A DNA stretch of 64,000 nucleotides from the NCBI GenBank assembly GCA_029961685.1, contig JARWKL010000010.1:23162067-23226066 (forward strand), in the 5' to 3' direction. Of this stretch, positions 11,194-22,628 are shown piece after piece. Each line of letters begins with the position of its first letter. Within the stretch, counting starts at the first letter, position 1. The stretch is from Aristolochia californica. Its lineage: Eukaryota > Streptophyta > Magnoliopsida > Piperales > Aristolochiaceae. A model generated the notes under the pieces. That model made no database searches. It was not told the DNA's origin and saw only the letters and a program-made list of their open reading frames with translations. Position numbers and translations under genes: made by a program.

Positions 11194-11959
11194 GTTTTAA
11201 ATGGAATTGGTACCCTAGCAAGAAAAATAGAGCAAAATGTAATTTATGTTTTATAGAAGCTTGTATACCCTGCCTAAAGATTTTAGGTATAACACCAGAA
11301 GATAATACTTTGCATAACAAGATCAATAATACCTAATTAAAAATTAAATCCAGATACAGCTAAAAGAACATTAAAAACAATTAAAAGGCGTAAGAATTAA
11401 AAGACTAACAATAGTGATTATAGCAACACAAAGTAGTATCATAAATAAAGATAAAACCAGAGAGGAAAAATAGTAGATGTGAAATTTTCAAAAGGTACAT
11501 CCTAAACCTTTACTGTTTGACTCATTATCTTTCTTTCTTTAGGTATAGAGAACCCAAGACATGACGACTTGTATGGCTTACTAGCAATTTTGCTTCAGCC
11601 ACGGGCCCCTCTTTTTTTTCCCAACAACAAAGCCCTGACGCCTCCTTTGGCTAAATGGGCAAACATATGGGACATAGGACTGTGAAACATCAAAGGATCA
11701 CCATAATGTTTTTACGTCATTTAGGGGATTGACTCTAGATTAGAGAAAGAAATTATGGATTCAAATAGACAGAGGTTTAGTAGTTCCCTTTAGGAAAGCC
11801 CCTATGTAAATAAAATTACTTTTTTAAAAAATGAACTTGGAAACACAGTTGATGTAGGAATCATGCAGGGGATTCAGAGGAAGAGAAAGAAGTCATGGGT
11901 TTAGAGAGCAAGGTGTGCAAGAATTAGGTTTTTTCATTCATATCTTCTATAAATTACAA

Positions 11960-12290
11960 CTGGGTAGTTATTGACAAACCTTTGCTGATATGAAAAAAAT
12001 AGCGATTGTCATACGGGCCCCATCGTCAATGACTTATCTCATAATCTTTACAGGTGTGCGGCTAAGGTTAAACAAAACCCAAAAAAGAAAAATACAAACC
12101 TTTTACAAAGTCAAAAACAAGGTGCTAGGTAACCAGGGGCATCTTCAAACCTCCATGAGCTTGAAAGCTTATCTTCTCAAACCATGTGCTAAAACAGTGG
12201 GTTGGAAACTTTTATCTCAAACCATATGATGAAACAATGGGTTGGAAAACCATGTGCTGAAACCGTGGGCTGAATTTTTTGTCTTCTCAA
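11960..12290 (-). promoter_or_regulatory. 35S-like viral promoter (weakened TATA)
   Basis: Same organisation as the promoter at 10160-10485. The TATA box is changed from TATAAATA to AATAACTA, and part of the as-1-like region is deleted (the segment between the two TGAC boxes is shorter). Probably weaker or inactive. Confidence 0.5.
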
Positions 12291-12430
12291 ACACGATCAT
12301 GTCTATCTTTATTCTGAGTCAATGATAGTCTTTTCTAGATAATCTTCTCAGTATCCATTATCTTGAATATTAGTCTAAGTATCCTCTATCTTTTTATTTT
12401 CTAGATAATCTTCTTAGAACTTTTGTCTTG

Positions 12431-13395
12431 CTATTTCCCATCTAAAGTGGTCAAATTGTGTATAGCTTCTGAGTCAAAGTCATAGTCTTCGTCTTGTTCT
12501 TGAGAATAACACTGAAGAGTCTCAGTACCTGTATATCTAGATTTACTGGATATTTCTGAGTCTTGTTTCTCATAACCTTGTTCTTTAAGATATTCATGAA
12601 AATATTCTTTCATCATCTTTTTAATATCTTCTCGATCTGTTTGTTGTTTGTCTTACTTATTTTCTTCTGACATTTTTGGCAAATGTCCAACTATCAACGG
12701 ATTTGATGTGTCTTTAACAACTACCATTTGAGCTGGTCTAGCTAGTGAATTACCCTCACTAGTAGGTATTTGGATAGAAAAGTACCTATTAATCTTGCCA
12801 TGAGTTGTTTGTTTTCTTCTTCAATGTTGTTTATGTATTCTTTCTGAAAATCATTCTTTTCCTGGAGTAACCTTCTCTTTTCATTGATTCTTTGTATGGT
12901 CTTGGATAGGGTTTCACAGTGATCACAAAAAACAATTCTTCTAGTATCTTTAGCAATCCCATAAGATACTTGGTCTTCTCTCATAAATCTTAAGGACAGG
13001 GCTATATAATAATTAGTTCCTATACTGTGCTTAGTAACTTCTAAGGCTTCTTGTAAATTATTAAATCCTTTATAAATAGGTCTTTGAAAATCTTGAATAC
13101 TTTCTATTACTTCAGTCCTGGAATGAAAAACTCCCAGAGTTTTACCTTTAAAAACTACATAAAAATTAAGACTTTTCCTTTTTTGACAAAAATATTCTGA
13201 TAAACAATTAATACTGGCTAAAAACTATTTTTGATCTTTAGGAAATCTTTGTTAAGAAAGCCATAAGTTGTCTAATAAGCATTGCTCTTCTTTGCCAATA
13301 GAAATATGGGGTAAAGTCTTAAATGTAATATTAGATTTAGGAAAAACTAATAATTTTTTATTACCAAAATTTAAAAATTCTTGTCCATAATTATT
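12431..13395 (-). pseudogene. Viral ORF2 with viroplasmin-type domain (broken)
   Basis: About 320 codons downstream of the RNase H. Layout from the N terminus: a region with KLLVFPKSNITFKTLP (about 13320-13370); a viroplasmin/RNase H1-N-type domain at about 13030-13170 showing FYVVFKGKT, a conserved F-H-S (W in the right copy) and a RPIYKGFNNLQEA motif; a coiled coil with a CDHC pair (12790-12940); and an acidic C-terminal tail ending at 12431. In caulimoviruses this domain belongs to the ORF VI inclusion-body/translation transactivator protein, which lies after the reverse transcriptase gene, as here. In-frame stops near 13250 and 13220 and a frameshift near 12775 make it a pseudogene. The stop near 13250 is shared with the right copy. 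Confidence 0.7.
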
Positions 13396-13447
13396 GAATC
13401 ATGAGGAAGAAGATCTTGAGGACATCTGGTCTGGAGGATACATCTCT

Positions 13448-13975
13448 TCAATTAACCAAGGACGAATTAAAAAATCTCCTACTTAATGTATCTGCAAGAC
13501 TATTATTTTTACCTTTGATATGTTCAAATTCTATCTTGTATCCATTTCCTGTAATTATATCTGCAAGATTTAGCCATCTTCTTCTACTTATCTTATTTTC
13601 TTTGCTTCTTTGGAAATATGTTACTGTTGATTCACAATCAGTTCTTAATGTAAATTCATTTTTACTAATAATGAAAAGCCGAAAAGCTTCTAAGGAGTCA
13701 ATAATTGCTAAAATTTATGCATCTATGCTACTCATATTTCCTTTTTATTTTACTTTCCCACTAGCATAACTACAGATACGTTCTTCTTCTTTAATTTCGG
13801 CAATAAGTACACTACCCCATCCAATGTTGCTACCATCAGTTTCAATAGTGATGTAATCAGAATCTAAGGGCATTTGTAATTTAGCTAAATTTTGGATTTT
13901 TTCTTTTAATTTTTTGACTAAGTTTTTATCTTCTTGATTAAAAAACTTTTGTCCATTAGTGGAAGTTTTTCCATA
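13448..13975 (-). pseudogene. Caulimovirid RNase H remnant (left copy)
   Basis: C-terminal part of a pararetroviral reverse transcriptase polyprotein. RNase H motifs visible on the minus strand: ETDGSNIGWG (first catalytic Asp, about 13835-13865), EERICSYASGK (13755-13790), a damaged E-I-L-A-I-I helix, EFTLRTDCE (catalytic Asp, about 13640-13665) and HIKGKNNSLADTLSR (last catalytic Asp, 13480-13525). It ends at TGA 13448-13450. A TAA after the ASGKVK segment is shared with the right copy. A second TAA at GCA-TAA (about 13715) is private to this copy. The reverse-transcriptase core is missing: the sequence stops being viral near 13975. Confidence 0.75.
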
Positions 13976-14098
13976 GAGAGAGAAAAAACAGAGAGGGGGG
14001 AGGGGGGGCTTTTAGAAGAAGCAATAATTTCGCATTCAAGCTAATAAATTGAAAGACTTAAGATTGGCTGGCTTAACAAAATCAATAAAAGCTTTGTC
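13976..14098. other. Purine-rich junction next to the viral array
   Basis: GAGAGAG and GGGGAGGGGGGG runs immediately beyond the last viral codons, in both duplicates (13976 and 48745). They mark the upstream breakpoint of the integrated viral sequence. Confidence 0.5.
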
Positions 14099-14790
14099 GT
14101 GGAAATAAAACAAAACGGTTATTCAATAAGAAATTTTATACGAGGTCTCAATGACGACCGGCCCCACTTTCTTCTCTGTCTTTACTGCTATCCCCCTGAA
14201 CCTCTCTGCTCATCTCCTCTCTACTCTCTTCTCCTCTCTTCGTTTTCCTCTCTATTTGTGAGACAATTCCCCCGAGGCTCTCTTCTGTCTGCTCCTTTTG
14301 AAGCTAGTAATCCATTCTCAAGGCTCTACGGGGTATTCGACTTCTTTAATTCCAATCATCAACCTCTACAGGTTCGTTTTCTTCTCAAATGAACTTCTCT
14401 TTCTTCTATCATTGACTGCTTCGTCTTACGTAGATTTATTATTTCTGTTCTATTATATTCTTTTCTTTTCATATCGATATGTTTCTTTTTTATTTTATGT
14501 TTCTATTTGAACAAACTGAAATGCATGCAGGATGGATTGATATGAGCTAAGGTATGTAAAAATGGTATCTCTTCAGCGATTTTTTTTTTTTGGCATATTC
14601 TTAACTGTTCTATTCTTTTATGGGTGTAATTGATCAAGTTTGTCTCCTTTCTTGATCTATTGAATGCATTTTAGAAAAGCATTGTGCTTGGTTTCGTCCA
14701 TATTGATATAGGAGCAGAGAAAAATTGTATCAGCTTTGCTTTTGAGGTAGGAACCATGGCTGATTTAATGGCGGTTAGCTTTCTAAAAAG
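14099..14790 (+). other. Truncated host promoter/5'-UTR-like segment
   Basis: CT-rich stretch (14160-14290) typical of a plant 5' leader, then exon-like pieces with splice-like signals: CTACAGGTTCG (14367), TGCAG before GATGGATTGATATGAG (14528-14545), followed by AAGGTATGTAAA (14551). It ends with a GGAACCATGGCTG start context at 14751, which opens only a short frame (about 30 codons) running into block C. It reads like the 5' end of a host gene whose body is missing. The right duplicate keeps only the first ~140 bp and lacks 14243-14783. The frames here were not recognised as any protein. Confidence 0.35.
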
Positions 14791-17700
14791 AGAAAATAGG
14801 CAAACAAATAATTTTTGGGTTTCAATTAATCTCTTCTTCCCCTTCAATGTGCACTAAAATAATAAACTAAAGTATAATTGTCGGATCCGTGGCAATTTAA
14901 GTTTTTTTAGTATAATCATTCATGTTTGCCCACTAAATGGCAACGAATAGTATTTTATGCTTGAAAAAATTATGAGATTGCTTCATACCTAGTGATGCTT
15001 CCCCATCTCACTTTGTGTAGAAACCTTGTACTATAACTTGTGTAGAGGAGGATTTCCATATAGTTTGTAGTTCTTCCATACTAACTTAGTAGCCAAATGA
15101 TAGATAGGAATAACCTAGTCCTCTCGTATGCAGGTTGGTTCCTCATAGTTCTCCCTTTAACACCAATGGTAGATAGGAACAAAAATATTTCATAATATTC
15201 TAAACCAAACCGATATCCCACTTGAGTCAGCATACAAAAACACCTTGAGACCTACTTCAACCACATGATGTAATGAGTCAACATTGAGGTGCCAAATGAC
15301 TTAATCCATAAAATCTCTTGGGATTCATCAGCCTATTCTCCCTAGTATACCTTTGATCATGAGGCAAACTCTACCTTAAAACCAATCAAAAAGCATATCT
15401 CTTATGTCTTCTACTCTTTCATGGTTTAGTAAGAGTCAGGATATTGGTCAAACGAATAAGCCAAATCAATATTGGGATCCTCATTAAACTAATCTTTTGG
15501 GATGTTTAGTCATGCTAACCCAATATAATCTCTCTGAGAATGAGACTATTCATTCTTGAAGTGAGCTCAACCATTTGGGACTAAATAGCTTATATTCTCT
15601 CCGTTTATAAAAGTTAATACAAAGTCAAGCCATTTTGTATTCTAGGACTAACACTCTCAATTTGCCACTGTGAATGATAAGTGTTCCAGTCATGAAGGCC
15701 AAGATGAAGATGCAATATCTTTCATCATAGGATAACTAGAATAATGGAAGTATATGGCAGCCTTATTCCTATAGCTACAAATTTGACCAATAGTTATAGA
15801 TCCACCTTAAGCAATTGAAGTGACAGTTCCATTGCTCCTGCAGATGTGAGCACCATCAGATTGACCTCAAAATTTAGGTGATCATTAGAAGTGGAAGGCC
15901 ATTTTCAAAGTTTTCAATATGATGGAGAAAAATATTTTGTTGGATATGAAAACATGGTCTCTCATTGAGGAGCAAAACTATCAAGGCACTTATACGTCTT
16001 ATGTGACTCATAAATTCGAAAAAAAATCCTTGTAGATTTTTCAAATTGAATCACGTAGAAAAGTCCAATATAGAAACTAAGTCCAATGAAGTGAATCAAT
16101 AAGAGCAAGTCAAATAAAAAAATATTTAAATTAATTAGGACCTTCTCCAATTGATTCATGAAATTGGACTTGCCCTAATTGATTGACTAAAACTACATAC
16201 AAATTTAGAGATGACAAAAATATCATTGGGTTGCATCTTTCATTTTAGTGGATTTTTTTTATCATGAAATTGGAGTGAAGGTAAGTATTTCTTCCATGTA
16301 GTACTAAACCAAACATTACAAGATTTGGACATGAGCTAAAATATCTAACTACTCCAGTGTGCAAGTCATTTTCTTTCAGTTGTAATGTACTAAAAAAAGC
16401 AAGGATTAATAATAAAAATTCAACATGAATTCCTATCCTAAAATACTTATCCAACCTTTTCCCTCTCTTTTCTCCTACTATTTCTCAATCTCTTCTTACA
16501 CCAAAATCATGTGTACCACACTCAATTCCTCTTTGATTCTTTTACTCCACTTTACACCCTACTTTCCTCTCTTCTAAAAATGTCAATGGCTTTATTACTA
16601 GCTAGGGTTCATTGTCTTAGGGTTGTTTAACTCTTTTATGGATTCTTCAAATTATGTTTTTTAAGTGGAGCAATGTGCAACGGGACGATAAATTAATTTT
16701 AAAACCCCAAAATTGTTGCTTTTGTTTTCTGTATTTGACACTAAAATACAAGCCTATTTTGTATAAAATTAGGATTTATTTATAAGGGTCTGAGCCTAAT
16801 CTATGTTTCCAAACTAATTGGTATCAGAGTCATTCGATCCAATGCATTGGTCGAAAGAAGGACAATGCAAACTTTGTGTTCTTGTCATTGCATTTTTCTC
16901 TTCTTAGTCACAAAGGAATATTTTTTTCTAGCAAAAGTTGAGTAGAAGATAAAACTCTTGAGTTTCCTAACAAGAGGACCCAGTTCATCACCAAAATTCT
17001 AAAAATTTGTTGAAGCAAAGAAGTTTCATTCTCCACAGTGGTTCAAAATCTTGAAGTCACTTGCAACTGATACAGAAAACATCAAAATCACACTCCTAGG
17101 CTGGTTGCAATCTGGTAGCTTGCATAGAAAATACAACTCCATTTTGAGTATCTCGATGGAGAAAGAAGATACTTGAGAGAAGAAATTATCTATTTCACAT
17201 AACAAGGCAATTCAATCAATTTCTCTTAAAGTAAAGTCAATGTGTCGTCCACCTCTATCATTGGCAACATTGATAAAATTTCTTTCCAAATGGCATACGC
17301 TCAACAAAGCAAGCACACTCTTGAGAAACTTGCAATACGGTAGCTCAATCTGGCCTTTAATGCAAGATATATGGAAATAATATAATACCTCCTATTGTCC
17401 TAATTTTCATTGAATTGCCCCCTTTTTGTTGACTGATATTATCAATTCCAAAAGGGCACAACATATGGCTTACATCCTCTTGGTTTAAATTGATTGATAA
17501 AACCATTTAAAGTTGCTGTCTTGAAAAATTCAAGACAAGACTCACCGTACTCAACATGTAGTACACATCTTAGACTATGCATATTGAGATAGAAATGCAT
17601 ACTAAATAAGGCAAAAGAAAAATTGCGTACATATACTTTGTAGATTTTTGGATAAAGTGTCAAAGGGAATTCTTCCTTCTGAGTTGGCCATAAACACTAC

Positions 17701-18402
17701 TAAATACAAGGAAGTATCTAAATTTCTTAATTAACCATTGAAGTCCCTATGCAAGTAAATCATGTGTACCACCGATCTTATAATATATTTACTTGTTGAA
17801 TTAAATCTCCAAATCAATCTTTAGGATATGGAAATTGTGGTACTTCTATATTCAAAATTATCTGAGTGACACTTAAATACTAACCCTTCCAAATAAAATT
17901 TTAATCCACTAAGTTTTGGTCAAAGTAAGATAAAAAAATCAAATGAGTATGCGGTGGTTGAGGTCCCTCCTTCGGGGGTGGTTATGTGCACAAGTCTTCC
18001 AAGCGATCATAGTTGTGGGTGATACCAAATATCAGTTCTATGTACGCCTTTAATCACACAAAAGAATCTTGGAAGCAATGAACTCTATGTTACCAAATCA
18101 GGTTTAAAGCTAGATATACTTTACTTGTGAGAAAGGATTCAAAATAAATACCTTTTGGCATATGAATGTTTCTTATAGTAGTTAGCCAATATCCTTGAGG
18201 CTAAATTAGTTAGTACTCTCCAAAATAATGTAGTTAAGAAAGCTCAACTAGATATACTTGAGACAACGCATGATAAATAAATACCTTTAGGAATATTTAT
18301 GTTTCATATAGTAGTTAGCTAGAACCTTTGGGGCTAAATTAATTAGTACCGAACAAAATAACTTAGTTAAGAAGGATCATTTCACATGAGCAATAGGATG
18401 AA
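14791..18402 (+). repeat. Repeat block C, non-coding (left)
   Basis: Collinear with 49025-52535. The part from about 17410 on is also repeated at 58437-59435. A TTGGTATCAGAGTCATTCG at 16813-16831, in both large copies, has the form of a tRNA-Met primer site after an LTR, followed by a stretch reminiscent of a retroelement leader. No intact gag or pol frame is visible. The minus-strand frame at 17442-17663 (73 codons, starting at a TTG) recurs in the third copy (58473-58694), but I recognise no domain, so it is not called as a gene. Confidence 0.5.
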
Positions 18403-19867
18403 TGTGCCGGTCTCAAGATCCTCATGGATATAATTTTTATGACAACATACAATTAAGTTACTTATGTGTGAATTAAGAAGAAAGCAAACGACCCCATGGA
18501 GGGATCAACAACATGTGTCGCTCAAACAAGCCAAATTTTCAAAACAAGATTTCGGCCCCAATACATGAGTCGATCCCTTATTTCAAAAATTCAATTTTTC
18601 AAAATGTTAGGCCCAGATTTGGATGTTACAGCACTTCCAAATGATCAATAAGTGACATACCAATAAGTTTTGTAATAAAAAAGGATTTAATATATATTTG
18701 ATTAGATTTTTTGGACATATTTTTTACCTTGTTTTTCTAAGTGATAAAATATCATTTTCTAACTCTAATGGGTTTTTTTTTAATGTTGGAGAGATTTCTA
18801 TTTAAGAAGATCTCTCACAAACTTGTTTTCAACATGCTTCCAAAGAAATGTTTTGAAGTGCTCATGCTCCTAGACTCAAATTTGAGGTTTTAACCATCTC
18901 AAGCTCTCAAAGGAAGTCAAAACCTGAACTTGAGTATTTCCTCCTAGAAATAATAGTATCAATGTTTTTTCTTTGAAATATTGTTTAAATACTTTGAACT
19001 ATGATTGTTAAATGTAAGCTTATAGATTCAAAGATCATATTTGAATCATTACTCGATTGATTTTTTGAATGGTTACCACTCAAAACTAGTTCTACAAACC
19101 CTTGTTTGAACTTCTTATTTTCTAATCACATTATACATTCTCGTGTGTTGATTTATTAGGGTATTTAAAATGGTTTTTACATAGTATTAGAAGTTTGAGA
19201 AAGAATTTCAAAATTCAAGTATATACATGCATTTACATTTAAATCTTAAATTGTATTTGGTTGAGAATACTAAACTAGTATCATTGTACTTTTAAAATCA
19301 ATCACTGAGGTTTTGACTACTACTACGCATGAGCTATACTTTCAAACCATTGATTCCATTGAGCTGAGTGCAACCCTTGATTTTAAAAGCCAATCCAAGA
19401 TTTACCTTGGACTTATATTTTGAAATCTAATGATTAAAGACTATTTGAGATTTTCATACATAGATAGGTACATAGAATTGGTTGTGTTTATTATTTGTTC
19501 TTAGATTATAAAATCAATCAATTAGGAAGGAGTAACCCTTGTAAATTGGGTCAAGCATTGGGTAGACAAGACCATCCTAACCTCAATTTCATTGAGTGCA
19601 TCCATGTGTCTGAAAAAGAAATGTTGTGTGATATAAGTCCTCATGTAGCCAAGCACTCTTGAAACTCTCATTCTTAAGTCTAGGCTAGTACCTAATAAGT
19701 TATTATAAATCCTTGTGAAGCTCTAGGCTTGTGTAGTCTACTTTGCTACTAGAATCCCCTTTAATGGTCTGGATTATGTGCCTAGTTTGTGATTGTAAAT
19801 CTAAGTGAAGATGAATTTTTGTAAGTTAGTTGTTGTTGTCAATTTAGTGGCATGAACGCCCAACACC
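18403..19867 (+). repeat. Repeat block D, non-coding (left)
   Basis: One of three D copies (also 52536 and 59436), distantly related to blocks A. It starts around TGTGCCGGTCTCAAG and has a candidate end CGCCCAACA at 19859-19867. Internal anchors: GTGTTGATTTATTAGGGTA (19146) and GGGTCAAGCATTGGGTAGAC (19547). Possibly a long solo LTR, though no target duplication was found. Confidence 0.5.
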
Positions 19868-21660
19868 CCCCCAATATTTCTCCTTCATTGGACCTAATAG
19901 ATTGTACCGGCTCCATTTTTCTCTTGCCTACTGCTCCCTTCCCTTCGTTAAAAGTTGAATGCATGTTGAGTCCTTTTTAAGAAAAAATGTTAGTGGAAGC
20001 ATTACTATTCCTATTGATAACCAATTGTGGTAACAAAAATATACTCAAAGATAAGGCATTTAAATAATAAAGGAATAAGCTAAGACCCTTTAGATCTAAT
20101 TGCACCTTTAGATCTAATTGCATTAAGATATTTTAAAGCTAATTATGAACATATAAACACCATAAAATAACTTAACACGAGGATTTAATGTCTCAAGAAT
20201 CATCTTATCATAAATATGAAATAGACAATAATCCAATTGTTAAAAGATGTACCCTTTAAAAAAAGTTTATTGTGACCATATTGAGTTTAAACCTCTCATT
20301 ATCACCTCATTTGTCATGGACATAAAACTTCTTTGTGCTTCCATGATGAGATTTCTCTCAAATCTTGTCTTTTAAATATTGACATAGTCATGCTCCTCAC
20401 ATTTTGCTTCACATTTTGCTTCCAATAAGAACTTATTACGCTTAAGTTTTGTGATTTTACTAGAACTCATATGCAAATTTTGGTTTACTTCCTCTTGGCC
20501 ACAGCTATGCTTGCCTCTTTTTATCTTTTAATTAGTTTTTATGTGAACATAATCTTCTCTTTCCTCAAGCACTTTTAAATAGTTTTGGATTTCCTTAATT
20601 TGGCCCACTTACCCAAGGGTGCCTATATCACCAAGACATATAACATATCAAGTGAGACGTATTGGATATATGGTATCGTAGAGCCCTGAAATATGATACA
20701 TGTCTTATAAAGTGCAACACATGGTGCAGATAGTATGTATCAGATCGAATATTATTCAATATGTTACCTGATACCAATATATACTATCTTGCCTTGCCCA
20801 CTATGTTAACTTTTTGTTGTTTCCTTTTAGTAGCATCATATCTTTGCAAAAAAAAAAAAAAAATACATTTCCCATACTTATGGTATTCTTGTTTGATGTT
20901 AGTTACACAAAATAATTGTGTATCAATTAGTAATGAAAAACTTTATTTTGTGGCTGTTCTTTCCAACCTTATACATTTGTTTAAGGCACAAGAAATGGAA
21001 AATAGCCATAAAGCTTAAAATTAGTATCTTCAAACAAATTTATCCAGATGACATTTCTTCATAAATTGTTACATAAACCATTTTTATGTTGTTCTTATTT
21101 TTAATTTCTTATTTTATTATTATGTTAGATTCTGATACTTTAATTGTTGAATCTTAAGATTTCCCAAATCAAGTAGCAATTCTTGAACTTCTTGCTAAAC
21201 TTTTTCCTTTGGTTTAAATTTATGGAAACATTTGTAACTGTTAGAAAAAAATATAAAAAAATACAAATACAAAAGTCTTTATCCACATAGAGATATTTTT
21301 CTCTTGAATGCCATCTATTCGAAATAATGAAATGAAAAAATTAAAAATCCCCTTATTTCTCCTCCAATAGGTATCATTGAATATCAAAGCATTTTTCCAC
21401 ATGAACTGGGGTTGAGACTAATCATAGGTGGTAGTTGTGATTGGCATTTGTAAAGGCTTTGAAACAAAAGGCAATGATTAATCTCGTTAACGGGATTCAT
21501 TCATAATTAATCCTTAAGTGAACAAATGGACAAATTATTTCCTTCTAATGCAATTGAAATATGTATAATTTTTTTGTCCAAAAACAAGCCTTGGAATATA
21601 TTTTTGCAATTTTTTGTCCTAAAAATAGATTGACTAACACAATACTTTTTTTGTTATTTC
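19868..21660 (+). other. Spacer upstream of the F-box exon, no gene recognised
   Basis: Present in all three tandem/segmental copies. The frame at 20761-21018 recurs in damaged form at 55421 and 61789 (AVLSNLIHLFKAQEM-type segments), but indels differ between copies and no domain is visible. Near 21300-21480 the sequence contains short open stretches on both strands without conservation of frame. Confidence 0.4.
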
Positions 21661-21662
21661 AG
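21661..21662 (+). promoter_or_regulatory. Candidate 3' splice site upstream of F-box ATG
   Basis: TTTTTTTGTTATTTCAG ends at 21662, a pyrimidine-rich acceptor 39 bp before the F-box start codon. It is conserved in the second copy (TTTTTTGCTATTTCAG, ends 56207) and damaged in the third (TTATTTCTGG, about 62620). It suggests an intron in the 5' untranslated region. Confidence 0.4.
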
Positions 21663-21701
21663 GTCACAAACATCGGTGAATAACAAACAAAAGGTCACTC
21701 A

Positions 21702-22628
21702 ATGTACTTTCAGCATAAAAGAATCTTCACTCAGAAGAAAGATAGTATTACCAAGCTACAAGAAAATATTATTCACCATATACTCTCTTTTCTTCCATTG
21801 AAGTGTTCAATGAAGACTTCAATTCTATCTAGGCAATGGATCAACATGTGGAAACCCTTATGGATAGACACAACTATTATAGACTTCGATGAGGAATTCA
21901 CAAACAATTTAAAGAAGACACATTATGTACAAGTTGTCCACCAAGTTTTACAGCTTCATACTCTAAACAAGTTTAAGAAGTTTCACATGTTCTTTTCTCC
22001 CAGTGATAGATACTCGTCTGATCTCATAGAGTGGATTGAGTTTGTCAAAGTTAGAGTTGGAGAGCTTGTGCTTGATTTGAATGGAAATGTAAGGCACTCT
22101 GACTCGACAAATGATGATGATATCAGGTGGGGGATGAATAATTTCAGAATGCCAAACTCTTTGTTCTCTTGTCTATCAATATCATCTCTCAACTTAACTT
22201 GGTGCATACTAGAGCCTCCGCATGATTTAAAGGGTTACAAAGCCCTAAGAAGTGTTGCTCTCTATGGTGTGATAGTTAATGGTATTCAATTAGGTGAGAT
22301 AATTCTTGGCTCCCCTCTTCTTGAGGACTTAACTATCAGTTACTATGACTCCCTGAAGTCAATAAAGATTGACCATCTTCAATTGAAGAGATTAACACTA
22401 GAGTCATGTTTTGATATTGAAGAGATGGAGATAAGAATGCCAAACCTGAAGAATCTTCAGTACAAGGGTCAAGTTTGTGACAAGCCTATTTTCATTGATG
22501 TCTCCTCCATAAATGAAGCTACCCTACCGTTCATCGTGGTTGACTACAAGTTGCATCTCTGGCAGAATTTATTGACGAAGCTTTCACATGTAAGCTCCAT
22601 AGAAGTTAAAGTCACAAGTACTCATCCG
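21702..22628 (+). CDS. F-box/LRR protein, first coding exon (309 codons)
   Basis: F-box motif at residues ~16-58 (SITKLQENIIHHILSFLPLK, then TSILSRQWINMWKPLW), followed by the leucine-rich repeat region of the plant F-box/LRR/FBD family (PLLEDLTISYYDSLKSIKI, LTLESCFDIEEMEI, PNLKNLQYKG). Such proteins are substrate adaptors of SCF ubiquitin ligases that bind SKP1 through the F-box; the target is unknown. The frame is open throughout and ends cleanly at CATCCG|GTACGT, a phase-0 donor at 22629, which the other two copies also have. I see no second coding exon with an FBD domain in the following ~1.3 kb, so the gene may be truncated. The start is the first ATG after the candidate acceptor. Two damaged paralogues lie at 56247 and 62658. 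Confidence 0.75.

Larger units (their letters stand above)
10655..12430 (-). repeat. Defective viral unit L1 (1776 bp)
   Basis: Reading the minus strand: enhancer repeats (12190-12290), as-1-like boxes, weakened TATA (AATAACTA at 11965-11972), leader with a small-ORF remnant (about 11540-11700) and a hydrophobic frame (11360-11440). Then comes the deletion junction near 11193 into the 3' half of ORF2, ending at the TAG at 10655-10657. The next unit upstream starts directly after, giving strict head-to-tail order. Same organisation as the four complete units on the right. Confidence 0.75.
9550..13975 (-). mobile_element. Endogenous pararetrovirus (caulimovirid) array, left copy
   Basis: Minus-strand array. 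From 13975 downward it holds an RNase H remnant, ORF2 with a viroplasmin-type domain (12431-13395), promoter and leader, one complete 1776-bp defective unit (10655-12430), and a terminal partial unit with promoter and leader only (9550-10654). The family is shown by the RNase H motifs (ETDGSNIGWG, ICSYASGK, LRTDCE, HIKGKNNSLADTLSR) and by the viroplasmin domain downstream of it, which is the gene order of caulimovirids. Florendovirus-like membership is likely but not proven. All frames carry stops, so it is not an intact virus genome. Confidence 0.8.

Noticed and set aside
13401..13769. 122-codon plus-strand frame
   Set aside because: Antisense shadow of the viral RNase H remnant; the matching plus-strand frame at 48268 has the same cause.
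17442..17663. 73-codon minus-strand frame recurring at 58473
   Set aside because: Recurs because the DNA is duplicated; it starts at TTG, has no recognised domain, and I did not confirm an intact frame in the second copy (about 51630-51860).
21983..22207. Minus-strand frames opposite the F-box exons (also 56529 and 62849)
   Set aside because: Shadows of the F-box/LRR coding strand.
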